From assembly GCA_003169835.1 (NCBI GenBank), contig PNAI01000018.1, forward strand, positions 20,950 through 84,949: 64,000 bases of DNA. The letters are read 5' to 3'. This document shows, one piece after another, positions 16,956 to 25,970 of this stretch. The notes beneath the pieces are model-generated. The model saw nothing but the letters and a program-made list of their open reading frames with translations, did no database searches and was not told where the DNA came from. Every line of letters starts with the position of its first letter. The first letter of the stretch is position 1. The stretch is from Hyphomicrobiales bacterium. Its GTDB lineage: Bacteria; Pseudomonadota; Alphaproteobacteria; Rhizobiales; Xanthobacteraceae. The position numbers were made by a program, and so were the translations under genes.

Positions 16956-18419
16956 ATGGAAAAGGCCCCCCTCCAGAATTTCGGCCAAAGTCTTGACCCT
17001 TTGGACTGGCCAAACTTCCGTGCCCAAGGGCATCGGATGCTCGACGACATCCTTGACTATATTGAGCACATCCGTGAGCGCCCGGTGTGGCAACCAATCC
17101 CAGAAGATATCCGTGCCAAATTCCACGAGGCGGTGCCGTATAAACCCAGAGACCTTACCGCGGTGCATGACGAATTCATCCGCAATATCCTCCCCTATTC
17201 GACAGGAAATACTCATCCGCGATTCTTCGGTTGGGTCCACGGAGGTGGAAATCCTGTAGGCATGTTGGCGGAAATGCTAACTGCCGGCTTAAATGCAAAT
17301 CTTGGCGGGCGCGATCATGTGCCAATCGAAGTGGAACGACAGATCGTGCACTGGATGCGCGATCTCTTCGCCTTTCCCGCGACGGCAACTGGCCTCTTCG
17401 TAACCGGCACGTCGATTGCAAATTTATTAGGAATATTGGTAGCGCGCACATCAGTTCTCGGCATCGGCACCCGGCGGCAGGGAATCGCGGCGAACGAAAA
17501 ACGACTCGTCGCATATGTATCGGCAGCAGCTCATGGGTGTATCGCGAAAGCTATGGATCTCTCCGGCCTTGGCAGCGAGGCACTTCGCCTTATCCCCACG
17601 AACGACCGCCATCAAATCAATATCAAGGAATTAACGAATGCGATTGATGCTGATCGCAACGCTGGATTAACGCCATTCGCAATCATTGGAACAGCCGGCA
17701 CAGTCGACATCGGAGCTGTTGACGATTTGGCCGCCCTAGCCCACATCGCGGGGCGCGAAAAGCTTTGGTTCCACGTTGATGGAGCATTCGGGGCCCTAGC
17801 GATTCTGGCACCAGACTTAGCCCCACTTCTAACTGGCATTGAATCCGCAGACTCGATTGCACTCGATTTTCACAAATGGGCGCAAGTGCCCTATGACGCA
17901 GGCTTTATTTTGGTGCGCGATGGCACGCTCCACTACGACACGTTTGCGTCACCGGCAGCTTATTTGCGGCGCGAGACGCGCGGGCTTGCCGCAGGCTCGC
18001 CCTGGCCTTGCGACTTCGGACCCGACCTGTCGCGAAGCTTTAGAGCGCTAAAAACCTGGTTCACGCTGAAAGTCTACGGTACCGAGGCGCTCGGCGCGAT
18101 GATCTCCAATACTTGTGCGCTGGCGCGATACCTCGAACTTCGCATCCTCGGGACTTCTGAGCTTGAACTCTTAGCGCCCGTTCAGTTGAATATTGTCTGC
18201 TTCCGCCATCGCGGTCCTGACGCTGATAAGTTGAATGGAAAAATTGTTGTCGACCTCCACGAATCAGGAATCGCCGCACCATCGACAACCACAATCGGCG
18301 GGCAGCTCGCAATTCGTGCCGCCATTGTCAATCACCGCACCGAACAGCGAGACATCGACGCACTGATCAAGGGCGTGCTGCATTTCGGCCGCGTCGAACT
18401 CCTGCGTCGCGCAGCCTGA
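16956..18419 (+). CDS. PLP-dependent amino-acid decarboxylase (group II)
   Basis: 487 residues, the length of aromatic-L-amino-acid or glutamate-type decarboxylases. Fold type I blocks are clear: NTHPRFFGWVHGGGNP near residue 85, GTSIANLLGILVAR, FHVDGAFGALA with the PLP-binding Asp, and ALDFHKWAQVPYDAG, where Lys307 should bind PLP. It would remove CO2 from an amino acid in the cytoplasm. The substrate cannot be read from the motifs. No good ribosome site precedes the ATG. Codon use looks less GC-rich than in the flagellar genes, hinting at transfer. It lies 17 bp before the ATP-grasp gene and probably shares its transcript. Confidence 0.88.
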   Translation: MEKAPLQNFGQSLDPLDWPNFRAQGHRMLDDILDYIEHIRERPVWQPIPEDIRAKFHEAVPYKPRDLTAVHDEFIRNILPYSTGNTHPRFFGWVHGGGNPVGMLAEMLTAGLNANLGGRDHVPIEVERQIVHWMRDLFAFPATATGLFVTGTSIANLLGILVARTSVLGIGTRRQGIAANEKRLVAYVSAAAHGCIAKAMDLSGLGSEALRLIPTNDRHQINIKELTNAIDADRNAGLTPFAIIGTAGTVDIGAVDDLAALAHIAGREKLWFHVDGAFGALAILAPDLAPLLTGIESADSIALDFHKWAQVPYDAGFILVRDGTLHYDTFASPAAYLRRETRGLAAGSPWPCDFGPDLSRSFRALKTWFTLKVYGTEALGAMISNTCALARYLELRILGTSELELLAPVQLNIVCFRHRGPDADKLNGKIVVDLHESGIAAPSTTTIGGQLAIRAAIVNHRTEQRDIDALIKGVLHFGRVELLRRAA

Positions 18420-18436
18420 AACATTGGAACCTATCT

Positions 18437-19681
18437 ATGACCGTACATGGCATAGTAGCCAACGTCGCAATTGAGTACTGCCCGCCAATCCCAATCGGAC
18501 TGCCGACGCTCGCAAAGCTCGCGTTCGACGGCGCAGATCTCGCCCCCATTTGGAACACACTAGCGGATCGAGTCATCAATGGAATGAGCGACACTGCCGC
18601 GCTGATTGATCTTTCGACAATCGCACACCTGCAGGGACGGCCGGCTGATCGTCTGGCTCTGCAATCCCAAGCGTTGGCAATCAATTGTGTCTATCGACAG
18701 CCACCGGCTGCCGAGGCAACGCGGTCGATCAGACTTTTGGCCTTCATGGCACCGGGCGACTTCATGGCCAACATCCCCGTGGAATTCATGCTGGAAGGTT
18801 CGGACGTTAATCTCGACATGGTTTACATCGTACCAGGAGCGCAATTGCCGCGGCCTTTTCCTGAGCACGACATTGCGCTCGTTGCTGTGGCAGAATCGAG
18901 CGCAAATCAAGTCGTGCTCCGCGAAATCGCAGCTACTGTGAAATCTTGGCCACGCCCGGTCTTGAATCTCCCCAACCGGATTGCACGGCTAACACGCGAC
19001 GGCACCTGGGAGTTACTCAAATCTGCGCCTGGAGTTGAAATCCCAGTGAATGCACGCGTTACCCGGGCAACTCTAGTCCAGATCGGTGTCGGCAGTGAAC
19101 AGCTCAAAAACTTCCTGGCAGAGATCAAATTTCCGATCATTGTCCGACCGATCGATTCACATGCTGGCGAGGGTCTTGCCAAACTCGATGATCAAGTAGC
19201 GATCAATACATATTTGGCGGCGCGCACCGAACATGAGTTCTATATTGCGCCCTTCGTTGATTACCGCAGCAAGGACGGACTATTTCGTAAGTACCGCATC
19301 GCCCTAATTGAAGGCAGACCCTATGCCTGTCATATGGCAATCTCGAACCATTGGATGATCCACTACCTTAATGCCGACATGAGGGAGCGCCCCGAACGTC
19401 GCGCGGAAGAAGCACGATTCATGGCTGAATTCGATTTTGACTTCGCGGTCAGGCACGCATCCGCGCTTTCCGCTATCGCCGAGCGCTTTGACCTCGACTA
19501 CATCCCAATCGACTGTGGCGAGACGCACGACGGAAAGCTTCTGGTATTTGAAGCCGGTACAAACATGATCGTCCACGCAATGGACCCACCTGAGCTATTT
19601 CCATATAAGAAACCGCAGATAGAAAAGGTTTTCGGCGCATTTCAATCCATGCTAAGAAAACGTGCAATGGAATTGACCTAA
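18437..19681 (+). CDS. ATP-grasp-type ligase-like protein
   Basis: 414 residues. The N-terminal quarter is helical and TPR-like (DLSTIAHLQGRPADRLALQS). The middle has MAPGDFMANIPVEFMLEGSD. The C-terminal half looks like an ATP-grasp fold: FPIIVRPIDSHAGEGL for the nucleotide loop, FYIAPFVDYRS, KYRIALIEGRPY, and IDCGETHDGKLLVFEAGTNM as the metal-binding end. ATP-grasp enzymes join a carboxylate to an amine or thiol through an acyl phosphate. Together with the upstream decarboxylase, this suggests making an amine and coupling it to an acid. That pairing is inference; no substrate is known. Confidence 0.7.
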   Translation: MTVHGIVANVAIEYCPPIPIGLPTLAKLAFDGADLAPIWNTLADRVINGMSDTAALIDLSTIAHLQGRPADRLALQSQALAINCVYRQPPAAEATRSIRLLAFMAPGDFMANIPVEFMLEGSDVNLDMVYIVPGAQLPRPFPEHDIALVAVAESSANQVVLREIAATVKSWPRPVLNLPNRIARLTRDGTWELLKSAPGVEIPVNARVTRATLVQIGVGSEQLKNFLAEIKFPIIVRPIDSHAGEGLAKLDDQVAINTYLAARTEHEFYIAPFVDYRSKDGLFRKYRIALIEGRPYACHMAISNHWMIHYLNADMRERPERRAEEARFMAEFDFDFAVRHASALSAIAERFDLDYIPIDCGETHDGKLLVFEAGTNMIVHAMDPPELFPYKKPQIEKVFGAFQSMLRKRAMELT

Positions 19682-19935
19682 TGATTTTTTGAGCCACCAA
19701 AATATCATATCACTGGCACAATTTGATCGAACGACGAACGAAAAGGACTGAACCGACGCGATTTCGGTCTTTCGAACCAGCATTACGACCAACTTCATGG
19801 CAATTAGCTGTGCCGGGCGAGCTTTCTTGAGAGCAATGGTTGACCGAACATTCCGCCGTAAGCACTCACTGATTTGCTAACGGCCGTCTTGTGAAGATTC
19901 GAAATTGCAAAAATAAACCCGCGGACTTTGAATAG

Positions 19936-21315
19936 TTAATGCCGGCGAGAATTCCTTACAAGGCGATCCTGAATTTCTTGTAGGCTCGTGAAAGGCGCGA
20001 TGGATTTGTCGCGCAGAAACGCAACATAACCTCGATTGAGGCTTTTAAAAAGCTCGTCAAGATTCAAGAGCAGCAGAACTTCGTCGGCCTTGTCATTCTT
20101 GTTATATCCATCACCGTTCTTGACCGCTTCAATGATCTCGCCGACCGTGCGTTTGCCATCAATCTGGCGCAGTAGCTGCTGGATGAACTTTCCTTTCGGC
20201 ACAAATACGCTGGTTTGAACGCTTGCCTTGTCCTTGCCCAATGTGATCGTAAACGCATCTCTATGTTGAACGGAAAGTGTAGCCAGATCTTGAAAAGAAA
20301 TCTGACTGGCCATGCCGCCGTCTAAAACGAGTTCCCGATCCTTGATCCGCGCGACGGTATCCCCCGCGTCCTTATGCACCGCAAAAAATTCGTGCTTGGA
20401 AATCCTGTTCGCCACCGCCTCGCCGATGGCCTGCTGCACCTTGAGCGGATACGCCTTGATGATTTTCAGGAGATTTTTGTCGTGGATGTGGGTTTCCGGC
20501 AGGTATTCTTCTTGAATATAGCAGTTGCCAGGTTCGTCGGCCATCCGCAGGCCGCATCGCTCCAGCCAATCATGGACTTCCAGGATTGTGTAAGCACGAT
20601 CCTGCGAGTGCAGGAACATGTCGTAGACGCCGGCATCGTTTGTGTCGTCGTTGAAGGTCAGTGTCTTCAATTGTTTGGCGATCTTGTACGAGTGGTATAT
20701 CGGCAGTGACTCCAAGATTGATTTGGTGTTTTTGATTTTCTGGCGTGGGTTTTCTTCCGTGCCGTTCACAAGACGCATGAGGTTTTGGATCACGTAAATG
20801 CCAGCGCGCCCGTACGGAGCGTAGACCATCAAGCTCATCGCGCCCCCAGGTTTCAAAACCGATGTGAGCGCTTTCAATCCGGCGTCGGGATCCGACAGAT
20901 GGTGTAACACGCCGGCGCAATCGATATGGTCGAATTTGCCGAGGCTGAGGTTCGGAATATTCAGAATGCTGTCATTGATCCACCTGATATCCGTCAATTT
21001 GCGAACGGAGGCGCGCTTTTTGGCGATGTTCGTGCTGGCCGTACTCATGTCGAGGTAGATGACCTCGCAGTTCTCCTTGCCCTTGAGCTGCTCACCCCAG
21101 GACAGCACGTTGTCACCCGTTCCGCCGCCGGCGATCAGGACACGGAAATTGTTGAAGTCTTGTCTGCCATTGTGACAAAAGTGATTTACGGCATCGAGCC
21201 GCGACAAATAGGTGGCCCAAAATTGTTTGACTTCGTCCGCCGGATTTCTCTCAGGATACGGAAACTCTTCGTACTGCTTGCGAACTTCCGGAATGTAATT
21301 GACAGCCTGCGCCAT
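19936..21315 (-). CDS. SAM-dependent methyltransferase next to flagellin
   Basis: 459 residues. The class I motif I is VLIAGGGTGDN (residues 59-69), with the acidic end of strand 2 at YLDMS. The motif IV region has FDHIDCAGVLHHLSDP, and LKPGGAMSLMVYAPYGR follows. The C-terminal 150 residues contain QLLRQIDGKRTVGEIIEAV, resembling a PqqD-like or methyltransferase-regulatory domain. Related enzymes often sit beside flagellin genes and may methylate flagellin, but this is not shown. GGGGGACC lies upstream of the ATG. It has the same orientation as the flagellin gene, 260 bp downstream of it and behind the flagellin terminator. Confidence 0.82.
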   Translation of the reverse strand: MAQAVNYIPEVRKQYEEFPYPERNPADEVKQFWATYLSRLDAVNHFCHNGRQDFNNFRVLIAGGGTGDNVLSWGEQLKGKENCEVIYLDMSTASTNIAKKRASVRKLTDIRWINDSILNIPNLSLGKFDHIDCAGVLHHLSDPDAGLKALTSVLKPGGAMSLMVYAPYGRAGIYVIQNLMRLVNGTEENPRQKIKNTKSILESLPIYHSYKIAKQLKTLTFNDDTNDAGVYDMFLHSQDRAYTILEVHDWLERCGLRMADEPGNCYIQEEYLPETHIHDKNLLKIIKAYPLKVQQAIGEAVANRISKHEFFAVHKDAGDTVARIKDRELVLDGGMASQISFQDLATLSVQHRDAFTITLGKDKASVQTSVFVPKGKFIQQLLRQIDGKRTVGEIIEAVKNGDGYNKNDKADEVLLLLNLDELFKSLNRGYVAFLRDKSIAPFTSLQEIQDRLVRNSRRH

Positions 21316-21512
21316 TCGATTGGTCCCCCCTCAAAATACATCAATCGCGAATCAATCTGCTTAAATCGTAGGACCACAGACCGCGGTGTGAAAGGCCTTA
21401 CTTGCTGGCGATTCCTCCTTGCGGCCGGCCGTCGATCGCCACGTGTTCAGCGCCCCAATTGACCGCGAAGCCACATGGTTCCTGCATTCCCGCGTGCTTC
21501 GCATAAGCGACA

Positions 21513-21549
21513 CAAAAAGAACCGGCGGGGTTTTGCCCCACCGGCCCTT
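21513..21549 (-). terminator. Rho-independent terminator of the flagellin gene
   Basis: Read leftward: a GC stem CCGGTGGGG / CCCCGCCGG with an A-rich loop and one wobble pair, followed by TTCTTTTTG. It starts 25 bp past the flagellin stop. Confidence 0.75.
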
Positions 21550-21574
21550 CTTGCATTTCCCAGTCCGCCGCTGC

Positions 21575-22747
21575 TTAGCCGAACAGGCGGAGCACCGACT
21601 GGTTCGCCTGAGAAGCGAGGGCGAGCGACTGAATGCCCAGCTGCTGCTGAGTCTGTAGGGCAAGAAGGTTCGCACCTTCCTCGTTCTTATCGGCGATGGT
21701 CAGCGAGGTCGCGCCATCCTTCAGGGTTCCGATCAGGGAGTTTGTAAAGTCCTGGCGGGCCTGAATAACGGCGAGATTGTTACCGTAACTCGTTCCATCT
21801 TGACGCAGAAGGCCCAGAGCGTTCGTGATATCTGTCAAACTGCTCTGGATGTTGGCGACAGAACTAAAGGCAGCCACCGCAATCGTGAGACCGGCCGAGT
21901 CACGCTTCGTGCCGGTCACGGTGATCGAGGTGGTGTTTTTCTCGTTGAATTGCACGGTCAACGAGTCGCCGTTCAGCAAGTTCTTACCATTGTAACTCGT
22001 ATCTTTCACCAAGTTGTCGATCTGGGTGCGAATGGCGTTGTACGACGTTTCCAGAGCGAGCTCGTCGGTGGGAGTTACGTTGGTAGCTGCGAGAGCGTTA
22101 CCGCCATTCAGAACACCAGCGCCAAAGATTTTAGTTGCCGCCGTGTTACCAGCCTCCGCAACTTTAACGGTTTGGCCGTTCGTGGTCTGAATCTGGAGGA
22201 AAGTGTTACCAGCATTAGCGGGATCAGCAACGCTAGTCGCTGACAGACCGCTTATCGTATTCAGTTGAGATTCCAACGTTGCGAGTGATTCACCAGTGGC
22301 AACGGTAAAGGTGGTTGTCGGACCAGCCCCTACCTGAACTGTAAATTGCCAGCCATTGGTGACCGCCGTGCTACCGGCGGTCAAGTCCGCCTGAGCAGCA
22401 GCGTTGATGCTCACGGTGCCTTTGAAGAAAGCGCCACCTGAGGCTTCGCCCAAGGCTGACTGGGCAACGGATTTGGCCTGATTGGCCAGAGTAGTCAGCG
22501 AGTCGATGCCTTTGCTCGCCGTTGTCAGCGCCTGAACAGCCTGACCCATGCTATCCAAGAGAGAGGATAGGTCGTTGGCGCGGTTGTTCAAGCTCTGGGC
22601 GGCGAAGTAAGACGAAGCGTTATCAAGAGCGGAGTTGACCTTGTTGCCCGTCGCAAGGCGTTGCTGAGTCTGACCGAGCAGCTGTGCCGTGCTTTGCAGG
22701 GAAAGAAGGTTGGCCCGCATTGCTGCGGTAAGGACGATCGAAGCCAT
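21575..22747 (-). CDS. fliC: Flagellin
   Basis: 390 residues. Conserved D0/D1 ends: MASIVLTAAMRANLLSLQST at the start, with LATGNKVNSALDNASSYFAA; GANLLALQTQQQLGIQSLAL and a terminal RLFG at the end. The middle (about 130-210) holds a TVQVGAGPTTTFTV-type module similar to modules in FlgE and FlgL of this window. It forms the filament. It is the only flagellin gene in the window and is a single-gene transcript with its own terminator. Translation is expected to be controlled by FlbT/FlaF, encoded next door. The ribosome site AAGGAA precedes the ATG. No convincing promoter was found upstream. Confidence 0.97.
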   Translation of the reverse strand: MASIVLTAAMRANLLSLQSTAQLLGQTQQRLATGNKVNSALDNASSYFAAQSLNNRANDLSSLLDSMGQAVQALTTASKGIDSLTTLANQAKSVAQSALGEASGGAFFKGTVSINAAAQADLTAGSTAVTNGWQFTVQVGAGPTTTFTVATGESLATLESQLNTISGLSATSVADPANAGNTFLQIQTTNGQTVKVAEAGNTAATKIFGAGVLNGGNALAATNVTPTDELALETSYNAIRTQIDNLVKDTSYNGKNLLNGDSLTVQFNEKNTTSITVTGTKRDSAGLTIAVAAFSSVANIQSSLTDITNALGLLRQDGTSYGNNLAVIQARQDFTNSLIGTLKDGATSLTIADKNEEGANLLALQTQQQLGIQSLALASQANQSVLRLFG

Positions 22748-23029
22748 GGTAAGTTCCTTTTTCTAAGGGTCCAAAAAAGCCAGAAGCTACTCTCCTGGTT
22801 ACGTCCAATGTGCACAGCAATTATAAGGGACTGATGAAAAGGCATGCTTAACGATTTCCTTCGCCGCTCCTGCATGCACTAGTTCATCATTTGCTAACCA
22901 AACCGATTCCTCCTCGTTCGAATTTTTCGAAGAATTTCGACGCTCGCGTGCTGCCAGGCCGCCGCGATCTTCACACGCCATTAATGATAGTCGAAGACGA
23001 TTGGAACCAAACCAATTCAGGAGACGGCC

Positions 23030-23464
23030 ATGGCGCTCAAAGTTAACCTCAAAGCTGGCGAACGTCTCATCATCGGTGATTGTCTCATCACCAACACCGA
23101 TCAACGGACCCAATTGTTGATTGACGGGAAATCACCGATCTTGCGCGGCAAGGACATTCTTACACCTGAGACAGCGGATACGCCGACCAAGCGCATTTAT
23201 CTATCGGTTCAGTTGATGTATCTCTCGAAAGATGTATCCGACCATCACGACACTTACTTTCAACTCGTGCGCGACGTCGTACACGCCGCACCATCTACTT
23301 GGCCGTACATCGAAGAGATCAACAATCATATTTTAACGGGCGAACTATATAAGGCGCTCAAACAGGCTAAGAAATTAATTATCTACGAGCAGGAGCTTCT
23401 CGACAATGCGAGCCGCCGCAAACGCCTACCAGTCCGTAGCGAAGGAGATCGCAAGCCCGCGTGA
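23030..23464 (+). CDS. flbT: Flagellin synthesis repressor FlbT
   Basis: 144 residues. FlbT features: LKAGERLIIGDCLITN, RIYLSVQLMYLSKD, and INNHILTGELYKALKQAKKLI. In Caulobacter FlbT binds flagellin mRNA leaders and destabilises them until the hook is complete. It diverges from flagellin across 282 bp. AGGAGA precedes the ATG. The last 59 bases overlap flaF in another frame, so the C-terminal tail (after the RRKRLPV region) may be expendable. Confidence 0.93.
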   Translation: MALKVNLKAGERLIIGDCLITNTDQRTQLLIDGKSPILRGKDILTPETADTPTKRIYLSVQLMYLSKDVSDHHDTYFQLVRDVVHAAPSTWPYIEEINNHILTGELYKALKQAKKLIIYEQELLDNASRRKRLPVRSEGDRKPA

Positions 23465-23771
23465 TCTCGAAGCAGACCTGCTGCTAAAAGCTGCTGCGCA
23501 ATTGCAGACCATTTCCGACTCCTGGGATCAAGACAACTCGGGACTGAACGAAGCACTTACCTTTAACCGCAAGCTCTGGACCATTTTTTTAGAATCAGTC
23601 ACAAGCCCGGACAGCGGGCTGCCAACCGAAATTCGTGAAAACGTTGCCAGTCTCGGCGTTTTCATTGTGAAACATACATTTTCGGTCATGGCGAACCCAC
23701 GTCGCGAGGCGCTTGCATCGCTGATCAACATCAATCGTCATCTCGCCGCAGGCTTGAGCGTCAAAAACTAA
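23406..23771 (+). CDS. flaF: Flagellin translation regulator FlaF
   Basis: 121 residues. Conserved pattern AANAYQSVAKEIASPRDLEA, then LNEALTFNRKLWTIFLE and LPTEIRENVASLGVFI. FlaF promotes flagellin synthesis or secretion in opposition to FlbT. It starts inside flbT (59-bp overlap, different frame), so the two are co-translated. The match begins almost at the ATG, which supports the start. Confidence 0.92.
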   Translation: MRAAANAYQSVAKEIASPRDLEADLLLKAAAQLQTISDSWDQDNSGLNEALTFNRKLWTIFLESVTSPDSGLPTEIRENVASLGVFIVKHTFSVMANPRREALASLININRHLAAGLSVKN

Positions 23772-23833
23772 AATTATGTGGCAACTCGCTGCAGATAGAT
23801 AACATACATCAATTATTTCTTCGCCTAGATACC

Positions 23834-25963
23834 TCAACCTATTGGAAGAAAATTCACCAGGCTCAGTTTCGATAACATCGCCGTGGTTTGCAACGAGGCC
23901 TGCAAGCTCGTCTGTAGCGTCAGCAGCTCGGTACCAACTTGATCCGGCGAAACATTTTCGATGCTTTGCAAGAAATCAGTCACGGTCGCAGTCGCCTGCG
24001 TGTGACGGTCTTGCGCATCCTTGGCCATGATCTGCGCATTGGCGATCTCAGCCGACAAATCAGATAGACTTTGCTTTCCCAACGGCGGGTCTAAATTTCC
24101 TGCCAACCGCGTCGTCAACGCGCCGTATTGCGACTCGGCATTGGGATCACTCGCCGAAAACGACACCGCAGAGAACACTGCGACGTTCTTAACCGCAGTG
24201 CGAAGCGCCACTTCATTGGCGCGCATTCCGAACGATATGGTGACCGCAGGGTCGACGCGAGCTACGGCCGTGGTCCGCGCCGAGCTCGATCCCGCTTCCC
24301 CGGTGTACCAATTCACCGTATTCGCGGCGGTGCCGTCGACCAGCGACATTGCAGTGCCGAATGGCGGTCCGTTGACCCGCTGGGGCGGATTTCCCGCATC
24401 GGTGTCGAAGAAGTTATTGGCCGCAGCGATCGCAGATGCCGCCACCAGTGACGTATCAGCGAGCTTCGCGACTGACGATGTCAGTGCGGATTGCAAATTA
24501 GCCGCGGTCGCAGCCGCGTTGGCTCCGATGGTGAACTGGTTTGGGCCCGGCGGATTTGCGGTGGTCGCCGTCAGCACCACATTCTCGGTCGAGCCGTCTG
24601 GCAGGTTCAATGTAAGCGTAAGCGATTCACCGACATTTGGATTGCCGCCAAGATTGACGGAAACCCCAGGTGGGTTGCCGGTAGGCCCTGAGACGACAGC
24701 ACCGGCCATGGACGTGCTCAAACCCGCGATCTTGAAGCCGAACGGCGAACCTGCCGCATCTTCACTTACAGAAAAGTTTGTACCGCCGACGGTCGGCGCA
24801 GCCGGAACCGTGGTAACACCGAAATTAGCAACCGTTGCCGTGCCACCGATCGTAACTGAATCCGTACTGTTGAGCGCAGTCACGGAAATATTTCCGTTCG
24901 CGGGATCTACCGAAGCCGCGCCGCCCGACAGCCCGAGCAGCGCCGATTGCAGCTCCGCCAGCGTCGACACCTGACCCGGCCCGTTGCCGAAGACAACCGT
25001 AAGCGGCGGATTGGCGCCGATGGTAACGGTCAAAGTCTGAGCTGCAGTGACTGCGCCTTGCGTAATGAGATTCGTGGGATTTGTCGTTGTCGCAGCAATA
25101 CCGAGCTCAGCCTGCAGACCGGCTGACGTGCCAGTGGTATTAATGGCGGTGTCAGCGTTGGCGCTAGTCAGTATCAGATGATTGGTGCCGTTGAGGCTAG
25201 CTGTAACACCGGTCACGCCCGATTGTGCATTGATCGCATTGAGCACTGTCGTGGCATTGTCGCTCGGATTGACGACGATTGTCTTGCCGTTAATCACGAG
25301 ATTGCCGCCCGCCGACAACAGCGTCGAAATGTTTGTCGATCCCGTCACAGATGCCGGCGCATCGGGAGTGATCGTGGCGCCAATGCCGGTAATTTTCGCA
25401 GCGCCCGGAGCCGATATCACCAGCCGGCCCATGCCGTTGGTGCCGAGATCGGCCTGCTTGCGCTCGTCCAGGACCTTTTTGAACCCGGCCTGCGATCCGA
25501 CGCCGTTCATAATACTATCGAGCGTCTGCACCGCCGGCTGATCAGGGCTCAACCCGGAAAAAATATATCCCGTCGCGTCTTGCACATTGAGTGCTGCGAG
25601 AATCGTGCCGAGCTGCCCCTGCGCGTTCGTCTGATCGGTTGTCTGGCCGTTCTGGCCGAGAGTGAAATTCGACGCCGCCAGCGCCTGACGGACCGTTTGC
25701 CCTGTCGTCGTGATGGCCGTCAGCGAATCTTGCGCAAGGCTCAACCTTGTTCCGACCGCCGTGATGGTGTCGTTGAAACCGTTTGCCGCGTCGAGCTGCG
25801 ATTGCAGACCCACGGTCAGCGCACGTTGCGGGCCCAGCCCGGCATAGGTATCCGATAACTGGCCTGTTCCGAGCTGACGCTGTAGGTCGTCGAGCTTGGC
25901 CCGCATATCGGCGAGCGACTGGACCATTGCCGACCCGGAACTTGTAACACCCATGATGGGCAT
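23834..25963 (-). CDS. flgL: Hook-filament junction protein FlgL, greatly enlarged
   Basis: 709 residues, about twice the usual 300-400. The N-terminus (DLQRQLGTGQLSDTYAGLGP) and C-terminus (LLTLQTSLQASLQTTAMLSKLSL, in two parts) are flagellin-like D0/D1 helices of FlgL. The central part has three stretches like the flagellin hook IN motif, near residues 211-290 (NLVINGKTIVV and VLNAINAQSGV), 308-375 (LTVTIGANPPLTVVFG) and 442-505. It joins hook to filament with FlgK. The start is ATG 25963, 7 bp after the flgK stop. It is the last gene of flgE-flgK-flgL. Confidence 0.92.
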   Translation of the reverse strand: MPIMGVTSSGSAMVQSLADMRAKLDDLQRQLGTGQLSDTYAGLGPQRALTVGLQSQLDAANGFNDTITAVGTRLSLAQDSLTAITTTGQTVRQALAASNFTLGQNGQTTDQTNAQGQLGTILAALNVQDATGYIFSGLSPDQPAVQTLDSIMNGVGSQAGFKKVLDERKQADLGTNGMGRLVISAPGAAKITGIGATITPDAPASVTGSTNISTLLSAGGNLVINGKTIVVNPSDNATTVLNAINAQSGVTGVTASLNGTNHLILTSANADTAINTTGTSAGLQAELGIAATTTNPTNLITQGAVTAAQTLTVTIGANPPLTVVFGNGPGQVSTLAELQSALLGLSGGAASVDPANGNISVTALNSTDSVTIGGTATVANFGVTTVPAAPTVGGTNFSVSEDAAGSPFGFKIAGLSTSMAGAVVSGPTGNPPGVSVNLGGNPNVGESLTLTLNLPDGSTENVVLTATTANPPGPNQFTIGANAAATAANLQSALTSSVAKLADTSLVAASAIAAANNFFDTDAGNPPQRVNGPPFGTAMSLVDGTAANTVNWYTGEAGSSSARTTAVARVDPAVTISFGMRANEVALRTAVKNVAVFSAVSFSASDPNAESQYGALTTRLAGNLDPPLGKQSLSDLSAEIANAQIMAKDAQDRHTQATATVTDFLQSIENVSPDQVGTELLTLQTSLQASLQTTAMLSKLSLVNFLPIG

Positions 25964-25970
25964 GTACGCC

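Noticed and set aside
22941-22956. Sigma54-like site upstream of flagellin (leftward TGGCAGC-N4-GAGC)
   Set aside because: The -12 element is poor and the site is about 195 bp from the start, far for this class.
23000-23020. ATTGG/CCAAT inverted repeat before flbT
   Set aside because: Only five paired bases; too short to separate from chance.
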